Shown: positions 45,237 through 55,600 of the stretch, one piece after another
Position numbering within the stretch: position 1 is the first letter of the stretch
Layout of the letters: each line of letters starts with the position of its first letter
Source of the DNA: Bacteroides zhangwenhongii
GTDB lineage: Bacteria > Bacteroidota > Bacteroidia > Bacteroidales > Bacteroidaceae
Length of the DNA: 64,000 nt
Direction: 5' to 3'
Assembly (NCBI RefSeq): GCF_009193325.2
Contig: NZ_CP059856.1
Coordinates: 3,348,001-3,412,000, forward strand
Program-made: the position numbers and the translations under genes
Notes under the pieces: model-generated
Seen by the model: the letters and a program-made list of their open reading frames with translations, nothing else
What the model was told of the DNA's origin: nothing
The model's database searches: none

Positions 45237-46787
45237 TCAGATAATCCCTCTCACTCTATCGTCAAATGCAGAAAGCGCAGCTTTCGCCCCTTCGCCCATA
45301 GAGATAATAATTTGCTTATAAGGAACCGTAGAAACATCTCCGGCTGCATAGATACCCGTCACATTCGTACGGCAATGTGCATCAATCATGATTTCGCCCG
45401 GACAGTTGGTTTCCACTATGTCGCGGAATACACTGCTATTCGCAGAAAGCCCGATCTGTACAAATACACCATCCAATTCCACCAAACGTTCTTCTTCCGT
45501 TTTGCGGTCTTTGATGCGCAGGGCAGTCAGCTTATCACCATTCCCTATCACTTCCGTAGTCTGTGAACTTACAAACACTTCCACATTCGGCAATGATTTA
45601 AGTCGCTCTTGAAGTACACTGTCTGCTTTCAACTCATCCATAAATTCAAAAACAGTCACTTTGGAGCAGATACCGGCCAAGTCAATGGCTGCCTCAATAC
45701 CTGAATTTCCTCCACCTACTACTGCTACATGCTTTCCTTTATAAAACGGACCATCGCAATGAGGACAGAAAGCGACACCACGACCTATATATTCGGCTTC
45801 TCCCGAAACATTCAGTTTACGCCAGCTTGCACCAGTTGCAATAATCAGTGCCGGAGCCAGGAATTTCTCACCAACAGAGGTAGTGATCTGCTTCTGTTTT
45901 CCAACCACTTCTACTTTTTCTACTTTACGATGCTCCAGTAAATCCACCGGATAGCGTAAGAGATGTGTTTTCAGATTATCGGCAAGTTCATTTCCTGTCG
46001 TTTCCGGAACAGAGATTAAATTCTCAATACCCACCGTTTCTTTCACCTGTCCGCCAATACGCTCGGCCACGATAGCTACACGGAGTCCTTTACGGGCAGA
46101 ATAAATAGCCGCCGATACTCCTGCAGGTCCGCCACCAGCTACAATCACATCATATTCTTTCACCTCTGCATTCGCTTTGGTTTCGTCAATACCATATTGT
46201 TCTTCCAACTTGGCAAGCAATTCGCCAAATTCACCACGGCCTACATGAAGTAATTTTCCGTCTGCAAAGACAGAGGGTACTCCTTGTATCTTCAGTGCAT
46301 CTACTTCATCCTGATAAAGCGCACCGTCTACCATTTCATGCGTAATAGCCGGATTCAAAGTAGTCATTGCATTCAGAGCCTGCACTACGTCAGGGCAGTT
46401 CGTACAAGTCAACGAAACATAAGTGGTCAGATGTATCGGACCTTTCAGTGCTTTCACACGGTTGCAAACGGCCTCATCGGGAAAATTCTTTCCTTTACCA
46501 TCCAAGTTCAGGATAGCCAGTAACAGTGAAGTGAACTCATGTCCGTTAGGAATACCCCGGAATGTAATTCCGGTGCGGTCGCCATTCTTCAGTAAAGTAA
46601 ACTTCAATGCTTCTCCCTCATTCACTACACAAGTGATATGATCGGAACAATCCGCTACATCTCCTAGCAGCTCCAATAATTCTGTTTTGTTTTCGTGGCT
46701 GGATGATACGGATATATCAAAAGTAAAGTTTGCCTCCAGCCCAGCAAAAATACCCTTTAATTGTTCTTTTAATGCAGATTCTAACAT
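45237..46787 (-). CDS. ahpF: Alkyl hydroperoxide reductase subunit F
   Basis: A 516-residue flavoprotein that passes electrons from NADH to AhpC. The N-terminal double thioredoxin-fold domain has the redox pair CTNC (C128, C131). The C-terminal part is thioredoxin-reductase-like, with an FAD motif [18 protein letters not shown] (about 217-235), the disulfide CPHC (about 344-347), an NAD motif [17 protein letters not shown] and the closing [15 protein letters not shown]. All redox motifs are intact. It lies 12 bases after ahpC, the usual order, and is followed by a strong terminator. Confidence 0.98.
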   Translation of the reverse strand: MLESALKEQLKGIFAGLEANFTFDISVSSSHENKTELLELLGDVADCSDHITCVVNEGEALKFTLLKNGDRTGITFRGIPNGHEFTSLLLAILNLDGKGKNFPDEAVCNRVKALKGPIHLTTYVSLTCTNCPDVVQALNAMTTLNPAITHEMVDGALYQDEVDALKIQGVPSVFADGKLLHVGRGEFGELLAKLEEQYGIDETKANAEVKEYDVIVAGGGPAGVSAAIYSARKGLRVAIVAERIGGQVKETVGIENLISVPETTGNELADNLKTHLLRYPVDLLEHRKVEKVEVVGKQKQITTSVGEKFLAPALIIATGASWRKLNVSGEAEYIGRGVAFCPHCDGPFYKGKHVAVVGGGNSGIEAAIDLAGICSKVTVFEFMDELKADSVLQERLKSLPNVEVFVSSQTTEVIGNGDKLTALRIKDRKTEEERLVELDGVFVQIGLSANSSVFRDIVETNCPGEIMIDAHCRTNVTGIYAAGDVSTVPYKQIIISMGEGAKAALSAFDDRVRGII

Positions 46788-46799
46788 ATCTTTTGGGGG

Positions 46800-47366
46800 C
46801 TAAATCTTACCTACCAGGTCGATGCTTGGTTTCAGGGTAGACTCACCCTTCTTCCATTTAGCCGGGCAAACTTCTCCGTCATGGCTGGCTACAAACTGTG
46901 CAGCTTCCACTTTACGAAGCAATTCACTTGCATCACGGCCAATATTGTTATCATTCAGTTCCACCACTTTAATCTTTCCTTCCGGATTGACAACGAATGT
47001 ACCGCGATAAGCCATACCCTCTTCTTCGATATATACCCCCAATGCACGGCTCAAAGTGCCAGTCGGGTCTGCCAACATCGGGTATTGAATCTTGCGAATG
47101 CTTTCAGAAGCATCATGCCAAGCTTTGTGCACGAAATGAGAGTCAGTACTTACCGAATAGATTTCTACACCCATCGCCTTGAACTGATCGTACTTTTCAG
47201 CCATATCCACCAATTCAGTAGGACATACGAAAGTAAAGTCAGCAGGATAGAAGAAAAGAATCGCCCATTTACCTTTCAGGTCATTGTTGGTTACAGTCTT
47301 GAAAGCTCCGTTGTGAAAAGCCTGAACGCTGAATTCAGGAAGTTGAGAATTTAAGATTGGTTCCAT
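46800..47366 (-). CDS. ahpC: Alkyl hydroperoxide reductase subunit C (2-Cys peroxiredoxin)
   Basis: A 188-residue peroxiredoxin that reduces hydrogen peroxide and organic peroxides. The peroxidatic cysteine is C48 in DFTFVCPTEL and the resolving cysteine C167 in GEVCPAKW. Length and motifs are those of typical AhpC. It is the first gene of the ahpCF operon and has a perfect consensus promoter. In Bacteroides this operon is controlled by OxyR; I did not identify an OxyR site with confidence. Confidence 0.98.
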   Translation of the reverse strand: MEPILNSQLPEFSVQAFHNGAFKTVTNNDLKGKWAILFFYPADFTFVCPTELVDMAEKYDQFKAMGVEIYSVSTDSHFVHKAWHDASESIRKIQYPMLADPTGTLSRALGVYIEEEGMAYRGTFVVNPEGKIKVVELNDNNIGRDASELLRKVEAAQFVASHDGEVCPAKWKKGESTLKPSIDLVGKI

Positions 47367-47409
47367 AATCTTTTTGCTTTTTATTATTATTAATTGATTT
47401 GACTTATAA

Positions 47410-47444
47410 CATCAGAAACCTCGTTTTGTTTCTTGTTTCTGATG
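47410..47444. promoter_or_regulatory. Inverted repeat at the ahpC transcription start
   Basis: CATCAGAAAC (47410-47419) and GTTTCTGATG (47435-47444) are a perfect 10-base inverted repeat with a 15-base spacer. The repeat begins immediately after the -7 element, so it spans the expected start site and the first part of the leader. It may be a repressor site or a stabilising 5' hairpin. Confidence 0.55.
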
Positions 47445-47476
47445 CAAAGATAAAAGCAGAAGTCCCGCCTTGCAAA
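47445..47476 (-). promoter_or_regulatory. Consensus promoter of ahpCF
   Basis: On the minus strand TTTG (47473-47476), a 20-base spacer and TATCTTTG (47445-47452) match the Bacteroides consensus exactly. The leader to the ahpC ATG is about 70 bases. Confidence 0.8.
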
Positions 47477-47599
47477 AAATGTCCAATCGAATAATTCTAT
47501 GCAGTGATAGATGAAACCGATAAAGTTCCCCATTGGTTAAACCACAAATTATTACACACATCATGCTAACACATAAATGTGAATAATATAATGTAAGAA

Positions 47600-48775
47600 T
47601 CAATCAATATTCAACATACGAAAATTTTCAATTCTATGAAAAGTGATAAAATTCGCATCATGGTTATTTTTAGCTCCTCCTGTATTATCATCATAAGCTG
47701 TACGAGATACAAATATAATATCATTCTTTTCAAACAACCAATCAACATATTGGAATCCATGTCGTAAATGATCCGGATGAAACAATACCGCTTTATGCCT
47801 TTTCCATTTTTTAAGGTCTAAAGATGAAACTAATGTAATCATATTACGAACAGAATTAGGAGGCATCTTCTGCAAGGAATCCGGGACTTCATTAACCAAA
47901 CTCCAATAACGTTGAGTAACAGTATCATAGCGAATCGTGAACTTCTTTGCAGCCCCAGGCATATCATAAAAATCAGAAGCATTAAACGAGACAGAATCAC
48001 CAGATAAACCCACCTTAACCAATGCCATAACTTCTTTATGTCCTTTGGGTACTTGCACACGTAATACGTCAACAACTTCCCCCGAAGGGGTTACAACCAC
48101 ATTCCCTTCAAGCCAAGCCTGAAAACTACCATTCAAATAATCTGGGTTATAATACAAATGATTAGTTCTCGTCCAGTTTCCAGCATTCATCAAGTCTGAA
48201 TTCAAAGGAGCAGAAACAACCATCGCACTATAACGTTCTCCCCATTTCGTAGTTTGCGCCGTAGCATACTCTACAGCACGCCAAATACGTCCTTTATGAA
48301 AAAGAACAGGAGTAGGAGCCGTATGATACTCCCCTTCTAATAAAAGTCCATTCTTTCCATCATAAGGAATCGTCCATGTTTTCCCATAATCATCCGACCT
48401 ACGTAACACTAAATTGCCATGATGTTTATTTGTACCTATGATATATAATGCTCCATTCAAGTAAAATAAACTAGACCAAAATTGGCCATCAATTTGTGAA
48501 ATTCTTTTCCATGACTTACCTTTATCTACAGATACATATATTCTAGTAATAGCCGACTTAAATTCTGTAGAAGTAGGACCAAACTCATCATGAGAAACTA
48601 TATAATTACCATCGGGTAAAATACAGATACTCGGTGAACCTATAAAACGGTCTAAATTAGCCGGAATATGGTTGATAACAACCCCGGGGGGAGAATCAAC
48701 CGGTTGTGCCCTCAAAGCATTTATGGAAAACGTCAAGATGAGCAATAAATAAATATACTTCATTTTCATACGCAC
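47600..48775 (-). CDS. Secreted sialidase-fold (BNR-repeat) protein, copy 2
   Basis: A 391-residue secreted protein (signal peptide about 1-23) with the beta-propeller look of the sialidase/BNR superfamily: SPSICILPDGNYIVSHDEFGP, VSVDKGKSWKRIS and RSDDYGKTWTIP are Asp-box-like blades. It is a paralogue of the next upstream gene product (shared HTAP.PV..(H/N)...WRA(V/M)E, YLNG.F..WLEGN.VV and GGAK..H.AN.(I/C)TFHR(I/V)ENFR). The arginine triad of true sialidases is not apparent. Other possibilities are families such as GH145 or PL42, propellers acting on rhamnose-glucuronate linkages, a link that would suit the fucI-type isomerase gene upstream, but this is inference. It is the last gene of the region E operon. 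Confidence 0.75.
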   Translation of the reverse strand: MRMKMKYIYLLLILTFSINALRAQPVDSPPGVVINHIPANLDRFIGSPSICILPDGNYIVSHDEFGPTSTEFKSAITRIYVSVDKGKSWKRISQIDGQFWSSLFYLNGALYIIGTNKHHGNLVLRRSDDYGKTWTIPYDGKNGLLLEGEYHTAPTPVLFHKGRIWRAVEYATAQTTKWGERYSAMVVSAPLNSDLMNAGNWTRTNHLYYNPDYLNGSFQAWLEGNVVVTPSGEVVDVLRVQVPKGHKEVMALVKVGLSGDSVSFNASDFYDMPGAAKKFTIRYDTVTQRYWSLVNEVPDSLQKMPPNSVRNMITLVSSLDLKKWKRHKAVLFHPDHLRHGFQYVDWLFEKNDIIFVSRTAYDDNTGGAKNNHDANFITFHRIENFRMLNID

Positions 48776-48819
48776 TAGCTATTTAAGACTAATAGAAAAG
48801 AACTGGATTATTCAATCTA

Positions 48820-50037
48820 TTATTGAGAAATGTATTTCCTGAAATTCTCTACTCTATGAAATGTACAATAATTAGCATTATGATATGAATCCGCCCCTCC
48901 ATATCTATCATCGTAAGAAGTTCTGGAAACAAAGACAATATCATTTTCGTCCACATGCCAGTCAATATACTGGAACGCATGATATTTTACATCTTCATGG
49001 AATAGTACTTCTTCATGTATTTCCCACTCCCTTAGATTTTTAGAACTGCACAGGACCAGTGAATTACGAACATTGCCAGGAACCGTAGTAAAGAATTCAT
49101 CTCTGACATTATTAGACAAAGTCCAATATCTTTCCGTAGCTTCATCATATCTGATAGTAAACTTCTTCGCCCCACCAGGCATTTGGACAAATCCCGTTTC
49201 TGGATTAAAACTAATTTGTGTACCATCATCACTTACATCAACAATGGCAACCTCTTCTTTCACACTTGCGGGAACTTCCACACGCATAATTAATTTCATC
49301 TTTCCATCAGGTCCGACCACTGCATTTCCTTCAAGCCATCCACCAAAATATCCATTTAAATAAGTCGAATTATAAGACAATGAGTTAGATTGCTTCCAAC
49401 TAGCTGCTTTCATTAAATCAGAACCAACCGGAGCAGACATTATCATGGCGCAAAACTCTTTCGGCCATCCTGATATAACAGAACTATAACATTCCATTGC
49501 CCTCCAAACCCTATTATTATGTACAACTACAGGAACCGGAGCTGTATGGTACTTACCCGTAAAGATTAGCCCATTATCCGATGAGACACTACTTGTCCAC
49601 GTTGTTCCATTATCTGCTGATTTTCTTATAACCACATTTCCTGATGGCGCATCAACTCCCATGATATATACTGCACCTTCATAAAGAAACAGGTTCGACC
49701 AAGCTTGTCCATTAGTTATAGATGTTATCTTGTCCCATGTATCTCCCTTATCAGTTGATTTAAATATATGAGTAACTTTTGGAACCGGACAATTTGGACC
49801 GCCCTCTTCACACGAGATCAAATAATCCCCATTTGGCAAGATACAAATACTAGGTGAGCTTGGATAAATTCTGGACGATTTCTTATAATGACAAACAATT
49901 GTCCCCGGAAAGTTTTCATTCGTTTCATCAACTACAGAAGTAAACTGTCCGAATTCATGCTCACCGCAACAAATTATTGACATAGCAACAAGTGCCAATC
50001 CTATACTTTTAATCATATTTCTTAATATTTTTTCCAT
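48820..50037 (-). CDS. Sialidase-fold (BNR-repeat) lipoprotein, copy 1
   Basis: A 405-residue protein whose N-terminus looks like a lipoprotein signal (AMSIICCGEHEFG; the Cys-Cys position marks the cleavage), unlike the secreted copy downstream. It has the same propeller motifs: SPSICILPNGDYLISCEEGGP, FKSTDKGDTWDKI, RKSADNGTTWTSS. Identity to copy 2 extends over the whole domain, which indicates tandem duplication. The difference in anchoring suggests that copy 1 works at a membrane surface and copy 2 is soluble in the periplasm or exported. Substrate unknown; the alternatives given for copy 2 apply. The gap to the GH2 gene is 21 bases. Confidence 0.75.
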   Translation of the reverse strand: MEKILRNMIKSIGLALVAMSIICCGEHEFGQFTSVVDETNENFPGTIVCHYKKSSRIYPSSPSICILPNGDYLISCEEGGPNCPVPKVTHIFKSTDKGDTWDKITSITNGQAWSNLFLYEGAVYIMGVDAPSGNVVIRKSADNGTTWTSSVSSDNGLIFTGKYHTAPVPVVVHNNRVWRAMECYSSVISGWPKEFCAMIMSAPVGSDLMKAASWKQSNSLSYNSTYLNGYFGGWLEGNAVVGPDGKMKLIMRVEVPASVKEEVAIVDVSDDGTQISFNPETGFVQMPGGAKKFTIRYDEATERYWTLSNNVRDEFFTTVPGNVRNSLVLCSSKNLREWEIHEEVLFHEDVKYHAFQYIDWHVDENDIVFVSRTSYDDRYGGADSYHNANYCTFHRVENFRKYISQ

Positions 50038-50058
50038 ATCAATATGCTTTTTATTTTC

Positions 50059-52665
50059 CTATTCTACTACTTCTTCTTTATAACCAAATTGCTTTACTCT
50101 GGCCTGTACAGTAGTGTGATTATACTGCCTCGAATCCTCAAACTCAAAAAGGATAGTCTTTACCTCTTTAGGCATCAAAATAACATAATCATCACTTTGA
50201 ATTACAGGTAAGATTCGCTTACCACTTTCCTTTTCAACCAAGCGGCTACGTACAGCAAAGGCAGGCACATCACTTTTATTAGTTATACGCAGGTCTAAAT
50301 AATAACGTCCCTCTTTAACCTCTCTTCGCGAAATATAATAACTCAATTTCGCTTTAGGTAAAGAAGCCAACGCCCTACAATCTCCTTTCTGCTTTCCAAA
50401 CCAATAATCATTTGAAGAAACGGTTTTGCCTTGTGAATTCTTTAAAGCCAAACGTAAAAAATTCACATCTGTCAATTCTTCCATTCCTGCTGAGTCAGAG
50501 AAAAGCCGGAAACAATTCATGGCACTATTCTCCAAGACATTCATTTTTTCCGATAATCTCAATGAAGTTATTTGTTTACCATGTTGATTAAATACCATCG
50601 CAACGGCTGTCATATCATCATATTTTTTATATGTAGAATTAGCAATCATCACATTATCCGTATGGCTATCCCATAAAATATGTAAAGGTTCACAACCTTT
50701 TTTTGCTCCCCAATATGCACCTGTCAAGTCATAATAATAATCATAAGTCTGCCATACAAACGAAGGATATGCAGACTGACTCATCCAAATCATAATGCCT
50801 GACGCATCATTCCACATCTTACTACTCCATGCTTCAAACATTGCTTTATTGGTTTCTATATTAACAAGTTGTGCCTTCTCACAAAAATCTTCAATGCTCG
50901 TAGGAGAACCATAAGTTTCAACAATAGTTTTCTCATACACATCCGGTCCGCCATTTTTCGCCAATGAGCCAAAAAAATGTTTATTCCACATTTCCGTTTT
51001 AGGCCACCAATCCTCTTTGGGCATAAATTCTTTAAAGCTTTCAAATGTTGTAAAAACAGCTGTTCCAATCTCACTGCGAAGTCCCCAACCTCTATTCTTA
51101 GGATATTTATCACCTAAAAAACTATTACTTGCATCTGCAAAATAGAAACTCGGCTTATAGTTTTTCCAAAGCCCACTTCCCGACAACCCATTCCCTTTCC
51201 TGGAATCAGATTGATAATGCCTGTCTGAAGCATCGTAGACTGCAATATATTCCGCCAGATTCCTATCTAAGGATTCCCCGGTATCATAATTACCGGGGGT
51301 TCCCTCATTCTCACCACACCAAACAACAATACTCGGATGATTCCTGAAACGTTTAATTTTCTCTACTGCGTTTCTATTAAAGTCATCAGGAAACTCGGGA
51401 ACTCCAAATTTAGAGTTCAGCCAAAAATCATCCCAAACCATAATACCATATAAATCACATGCTTCATAAAACTCCTTATCAGTTGTAGACCCCATCCAGT
51501 TACGAATTATATTAAAGTTCATTTCTTTATGAAGACGCACTTTTGTAAAATACTCTTTTCCACGACAGCGTAGAAGATATTCAGACATTCCCCAATTACC
51601 GCCTTTCAGAAAAGTCCGTTTGCCATTGACATAAATATTAAAAACACCATTTTCATCTGTACGATATGTATATTCCCTAATGCCAAACATTATTTGTTTT
51701 TCATCGGATATTCTTCCATTAACCGCAATAGCCAATTTACATTCATATAGATTAGCTTCTCCCATGCCATTCGGCCACCATAAACGAGGTTCCTTAATAT
51801 ACAGTTCTTTAATTACCCGACCGTCTAATATTATAGTTTGAGCAGTATCCGCTTCCAGCAACAGTTCTTTGCGAAACATAATGTTTCCCGGAGTAATCAC
51901 TCCCGATAATTCAACAACTACTTTACGAGAAGAACAATTCTCTATTTCCGTCGAAATTTCAACTTCTGCGAATTCTGCCCGATTATGTAATTTCGTACGA
52001 ATCCACGGATCTTTCAAAGTCACATCCTGAGTAAAAGTCAAATAAACATTATCTGTAATACCTGTATTAAGTCCCGGGACATAGGGCATCCAATCCCAAC
52101 CCGCACTTGACAAATAAGTAGGACTTGCCAAATTTGCAAATTTCTCCTCCGGATGCCGACGCTGGTTAGGTAATGAAACGATAACTGACAAAAGATTTTT
52201 CCCCTTCTTTTTGATTAGTTTAGTCACATCGAACCGTCCCCGCATCATCATTCCTTTTAACGAACCTAACAAAGTGTTATTCAAATAAATCTCCCCAAAA
52301 CGGTTAATCCCATCAAAGTTCAACCATATTCTTTTCTGAGCCAAATCTTTATTCTCCGGAATGTTAAACTCAAGCCTGTAAATATGCTCTTTATTATATT
52401 TATCCTTATCCACTTGATAGATATTATCTCCGAAATTAGGATCCTTTTCAAGTCCAGCATTAACTGCATCAACAAAAATGGTACCCGGCACTGTGGCCGG
52501 TATCCATTCTGCCTCATTAAAAACTTTCGTTGAAAAATTCTTCTTATGATGCTCCTTCACATACCACGATACATTATTTTCACCGCTATTCAGAGAGTAC
52601 TTCATTTGAGAGAAGCACTGAGAAGAGAAACATAATGTTATAAATAAACAAATAAAAATCTTCAT
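50059..52665 (-). CDS. GH2 glycoside hydrolase, beta-mannosidase/exo-glucosaminidase-like
   Basis: An 868-residue secreted GH2 enzyme with a signal peptide (about 1-19), an N-terminal sugar-binding jelly roll (about 22-215), an Ig-like domain (about 220-335), a TIM barrel (about 340-640) and C-terminal beta domains. The acid/base is E454 in VVWCGENEGTP and the nucleophile E532 in LRSEIGTAVF. The NW.GS motif (389-393) and NRFGEIYLN are more like the beta-mannosidase/exo-beta-glucosaminidase branch than LacZ. It removes a beta-linked sugar from the end of a chain; which sugar is not clear. It lies 28 bases after susD and may be polar to the intron in that gene. Confidence 0.9.
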   Translation of the reverse strand: MKIFICLFITLCFSSQCFSQMKYSLNSGENNVSWYVKEHHKKNFSTKVFNEAEWIPATVPGTIFVDAVNAGLEKDPNFGDNIYQVDKDKYNKEHIYRLEFNIPENKDLAQKRIWLNFDGINRFGEIYLNNTLLGSLKGMMMRGRFDVTKLIKKKGKNLLSVIVSLPNQRRHPEEKFANLASPTYLSSAGWDWMPYVPGLNTGITDNVYLTFTQDVTLKDPWIRTKLHNRAEFAEVEISTEIENCSSRKVVVELSGVITPGNIMFRKELLLEADTAQTIILDGRVIKELYIKEPRLWWPNGMGEANLYECKLAIAVNGRISDEKQIMFGIREYTYRTDENGVFNIYVNGKRTFLKGGNWGMSEYLLRCRGKEYFTKVRLHKEMNFNIIRNWMGSTTDKEFYEACDLYGIMVWDDFWLNSKFGVPEFPDDFNRNAVEKIKRFRNHPSIVVWCGENEGTPGNYDTGESLDRNLAEYIAVYDASDRHYQSDSRKGNGLSGSGLWKNYKPSFYFADASNSFLGDKYPKNRGWGLRSEIGTAVFTTFESFKEFMPKEDWWPKTEMWNKHFFGSLAKNGGPDVYEKTIVETYGSPTSIEDFCEKAQLVNIETNKAMFEAWSSKMWNDASGIMIWMSQSAYPSFVWQTYDYYYDLTGAYWGAKKGCEPLHILWDSHTDNVMIANSTYKKYDDMTAVAMVFNQHGKQITSLRLSEKMNVLENSAMNCFRLFSDSAGMEELTDVNFLRLALKNSQGKTVSSNDYWFGKQKGDCRALASLPKAKLSYYISRREVKEGRYYLDLRITNKSDVPAFAVRSRLVEKESGKRILPVIQSDDYVILMPKEVKTILFEFEDSRQYNHTTVQARVKQFGYKEEVVE

Positions 52666-52693
52666 TTCTTATTCTATTAGTTATAGCGATTTA

Positions 52694-55600
52694 TCATTTC
52701 TTTTCATATCCAGGAGTTTGCTTTATCTTAGGATTACGGCTAATAGTATCATCATTGACCGGCAATAAAAGAATATTGCCTTGATTATCATTTTCTCTCC
52801 CAACTAATGCAGGTACCCTATTGAAGACCTCACCGAATCGAATCAAATCAAACCAAGATTTACATTCCCCTGCAAACTCAATCATACGTTCATCTAATAA
52901 AACAGCTTTAAATTCTTCTCCTGCCAAAGTTTGTGGGTAATGTTCCTTTTCATTATAAGCACGTGCTACTACATCATTCAAATATTCCACAGCATTTGGA
53001 TAGTTACCCTGTTCCGCCAATATCTCAGCTTTAAACAGATAAGCTTCAGCCAAGCGGTAAATACGGGTGTCAGTAGTAAACACGCGGGTAACTCCATTCA
53101 TTTCTCCCATGTACTTCAAAGTGTACCGATAATTAACTCCACCGGATTCTATATCTGAACTTATATATCCAACCCGGGTATCTCCAGGTGTCCGATTACG
53201 ATAGTTATCATAAAATAACTTAGAAAAATTCATACGATTAGAGGAAGTTGCAACCGGAATTGGGTTGTTCCTTAAAGCGGTAGGAACTAAAGTAGAAGAT
53301 TGAGCCAACAAAGACCCATATTGACTTGAGTTTTCATCCTTATCGTAATAGATTGAAAAAATAATTTCAGTATTTCCCTCTTTGTCAAAGACATTCTTAT
53401 AGCTGCCTTGTAAACTCAATACAGTTTTTGGTAAAGCCAGTATCTCATCAACAGACTCCTCTGCTTTAGTCAAGTAATCCGCATTGGCTTCTTCAACTTT
53501 ATACATCCATAAGTAAATATCAGCACGCAACATTAAAATCGCAGCCCTTGATATTTTACAACGATCTTTTATTTCGTTCGAAATATATAGTTGCTCAGCA
53601 TTCTCTATATCTGATTTTATAGTCTCATATACAGTCGATTTAGGAGAACGTTCTGGGTACAATTGAGGATCATCCAATGATGATACAAAGTTAGTAATCA
53701 AAGGGACATCTCCCCATAAACGTACCAGATTAAAATAACACCATGCTCTTACCGCATATGCTTCAGCCAAGAGTTCATCATGCAAAGTCGTATTATGGAA
53801 AGCAACCCGATCAATATTACTAATTACAGCATTAGTCTGAGAAACGATATTATATAAATTCGCCCAGTTTGTATCATTTAGGTTGGACGTTATCTGGTTA
53901 TTAATATAAGAACCTATACCACTGGATGTAAACCCCGGTGCTATATTTCCAGAACGGGCTTCAAACCAATACATCCATTTCCAAGCATCTAATTGGCCTC
54001 TCATTTTGGAATATATTCCATCAACAGCAGACTGGACATCACTCTCTGTTTATCGGGTAAGTCAAGGGCATTGCTGCCCCCTTCTCCCCTAAGAACCGTA
54101 CATGAGAGTTTCCCCTCATACGGCTCAAGCAACTCAATATTTCTATTTGTTGTTAGAAATCGGCTCATACTTTCAACATTTTCGTTTATTTCGCTTGTAG
54201 CAGTTGTTGTGGACAAGTTGCCGTACAATCGAACCACCAACAGATATTTCGTTGACGTTCCATGCTTTTGTACAATCTATTTCCTTGCCACATAACGGAC
54301 AAATCCGGTTCTGCTTGTTCCATAAATATAAGAGAGACTTACGTCCCTTGAGAGATTCCAGCATTTGTTGCTCCTTTCGCTGAAAGAAATAATCATCGTA
54401 TTCCGGGTCGAAAGGGTTTGCCTCACCTTTGATTTGCTTGTACGGGGTATAATGTATATCCGACAACCTTTTAAGGGTCAGGTAGTTCACTTTCTTGCTC
54501 TTGGTTTCATATTTCCATGCAAACGTCCATTTACGCCCCCGAATTTCATGCCAATATTTGTCTGCAACCCAAGACTTGCGTTTCTTTGGATGGCGACGTA
54601 AAGCCCATTTCTTCGTGAGATTGTAAATGTGATTGTCACAACCATGAAAAGCATCGGTTGATGCACCATATCGGTAATAGTTGCCCCAACCTGTGATTAC
54701 AGGATTAAGCATTCGTATCAGCGATTCCTGCTTACACATTTTATGTCCTTTAACGATGTCACCGATTTTTGCCCTGAAGCGTTTCTGTGCATCTTTGGAC
54801 GGGGATGTGTATAGCCTTTTGCCAAACTTCCTCACATTGAAACCTAAGAAATCAAAACCGTCGTATATGTTCGTAATGGTAGTTTTCTCTTCGGATAAGG
54901 TCAGCCCTCTTTCTTTGAGAAATTCTATCACGATAGGTTTGACTTCGTTTTCCAATAGCTCCTTATCTCGACCTGTGATTATAAAGTCATCCGCATAACG
55001 AATAAGGTTTACCTTGTAGTGGAATGTCTTATTGTTGCGCCATAATCTTTTGAATCTTTCAGCCAAGAGTGGTTGAAGTCCGTCAAGTGCTATATTTGCA
55101 AGTGTCGGTGATATGATACCTCCTTGTGGTGTACCCTCTTCTGTCGGAAATAGTTTGCCATTGAATACAGCTCCACATTTCAGCCATTTTCTGAGTATCG
55201 TCTTATCCATAGGGATATGATTAAGAAGCCAGTCGTGGCTGATATGGTCGAAGCAGCCTTTAATGTCTCCCTCCAAAATCCATTCGGGGGAATGCTGGCG
55301 GTTTAGAACCGTATCAATCTGACGGATAGCGTCCATTGTCCTGCGTTTCTTGCGGAAACCATAAGAAAAGCGGTCGCCTGTCGTTTCGGCTATCGGTTCC
55401 AATGCCATGAGATATAATGCCTGCATCGCCCTGTCTTTCATTGTCGGTATTCCCAACGGTCGGAGTTTACCGTTCTTTTTCTTGATGTGAACCCTACGAA
55501 GCGGCTGGATTGTAACCACGACGTTTCAGTTCACCGATTGCTTTGTACTTGCGCTTGGGAAATCCCAAAGCTGTTTATCTACTCCAGACGTTTTCTTCCC

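Noticed and set aside
52694..54004. A 436-residue Met-initiated frame as a truncated susD gene
   Set aside because: It lacks the lipoprotein signal, and the missing N-terminus is found intact on the other side of a group II intron.
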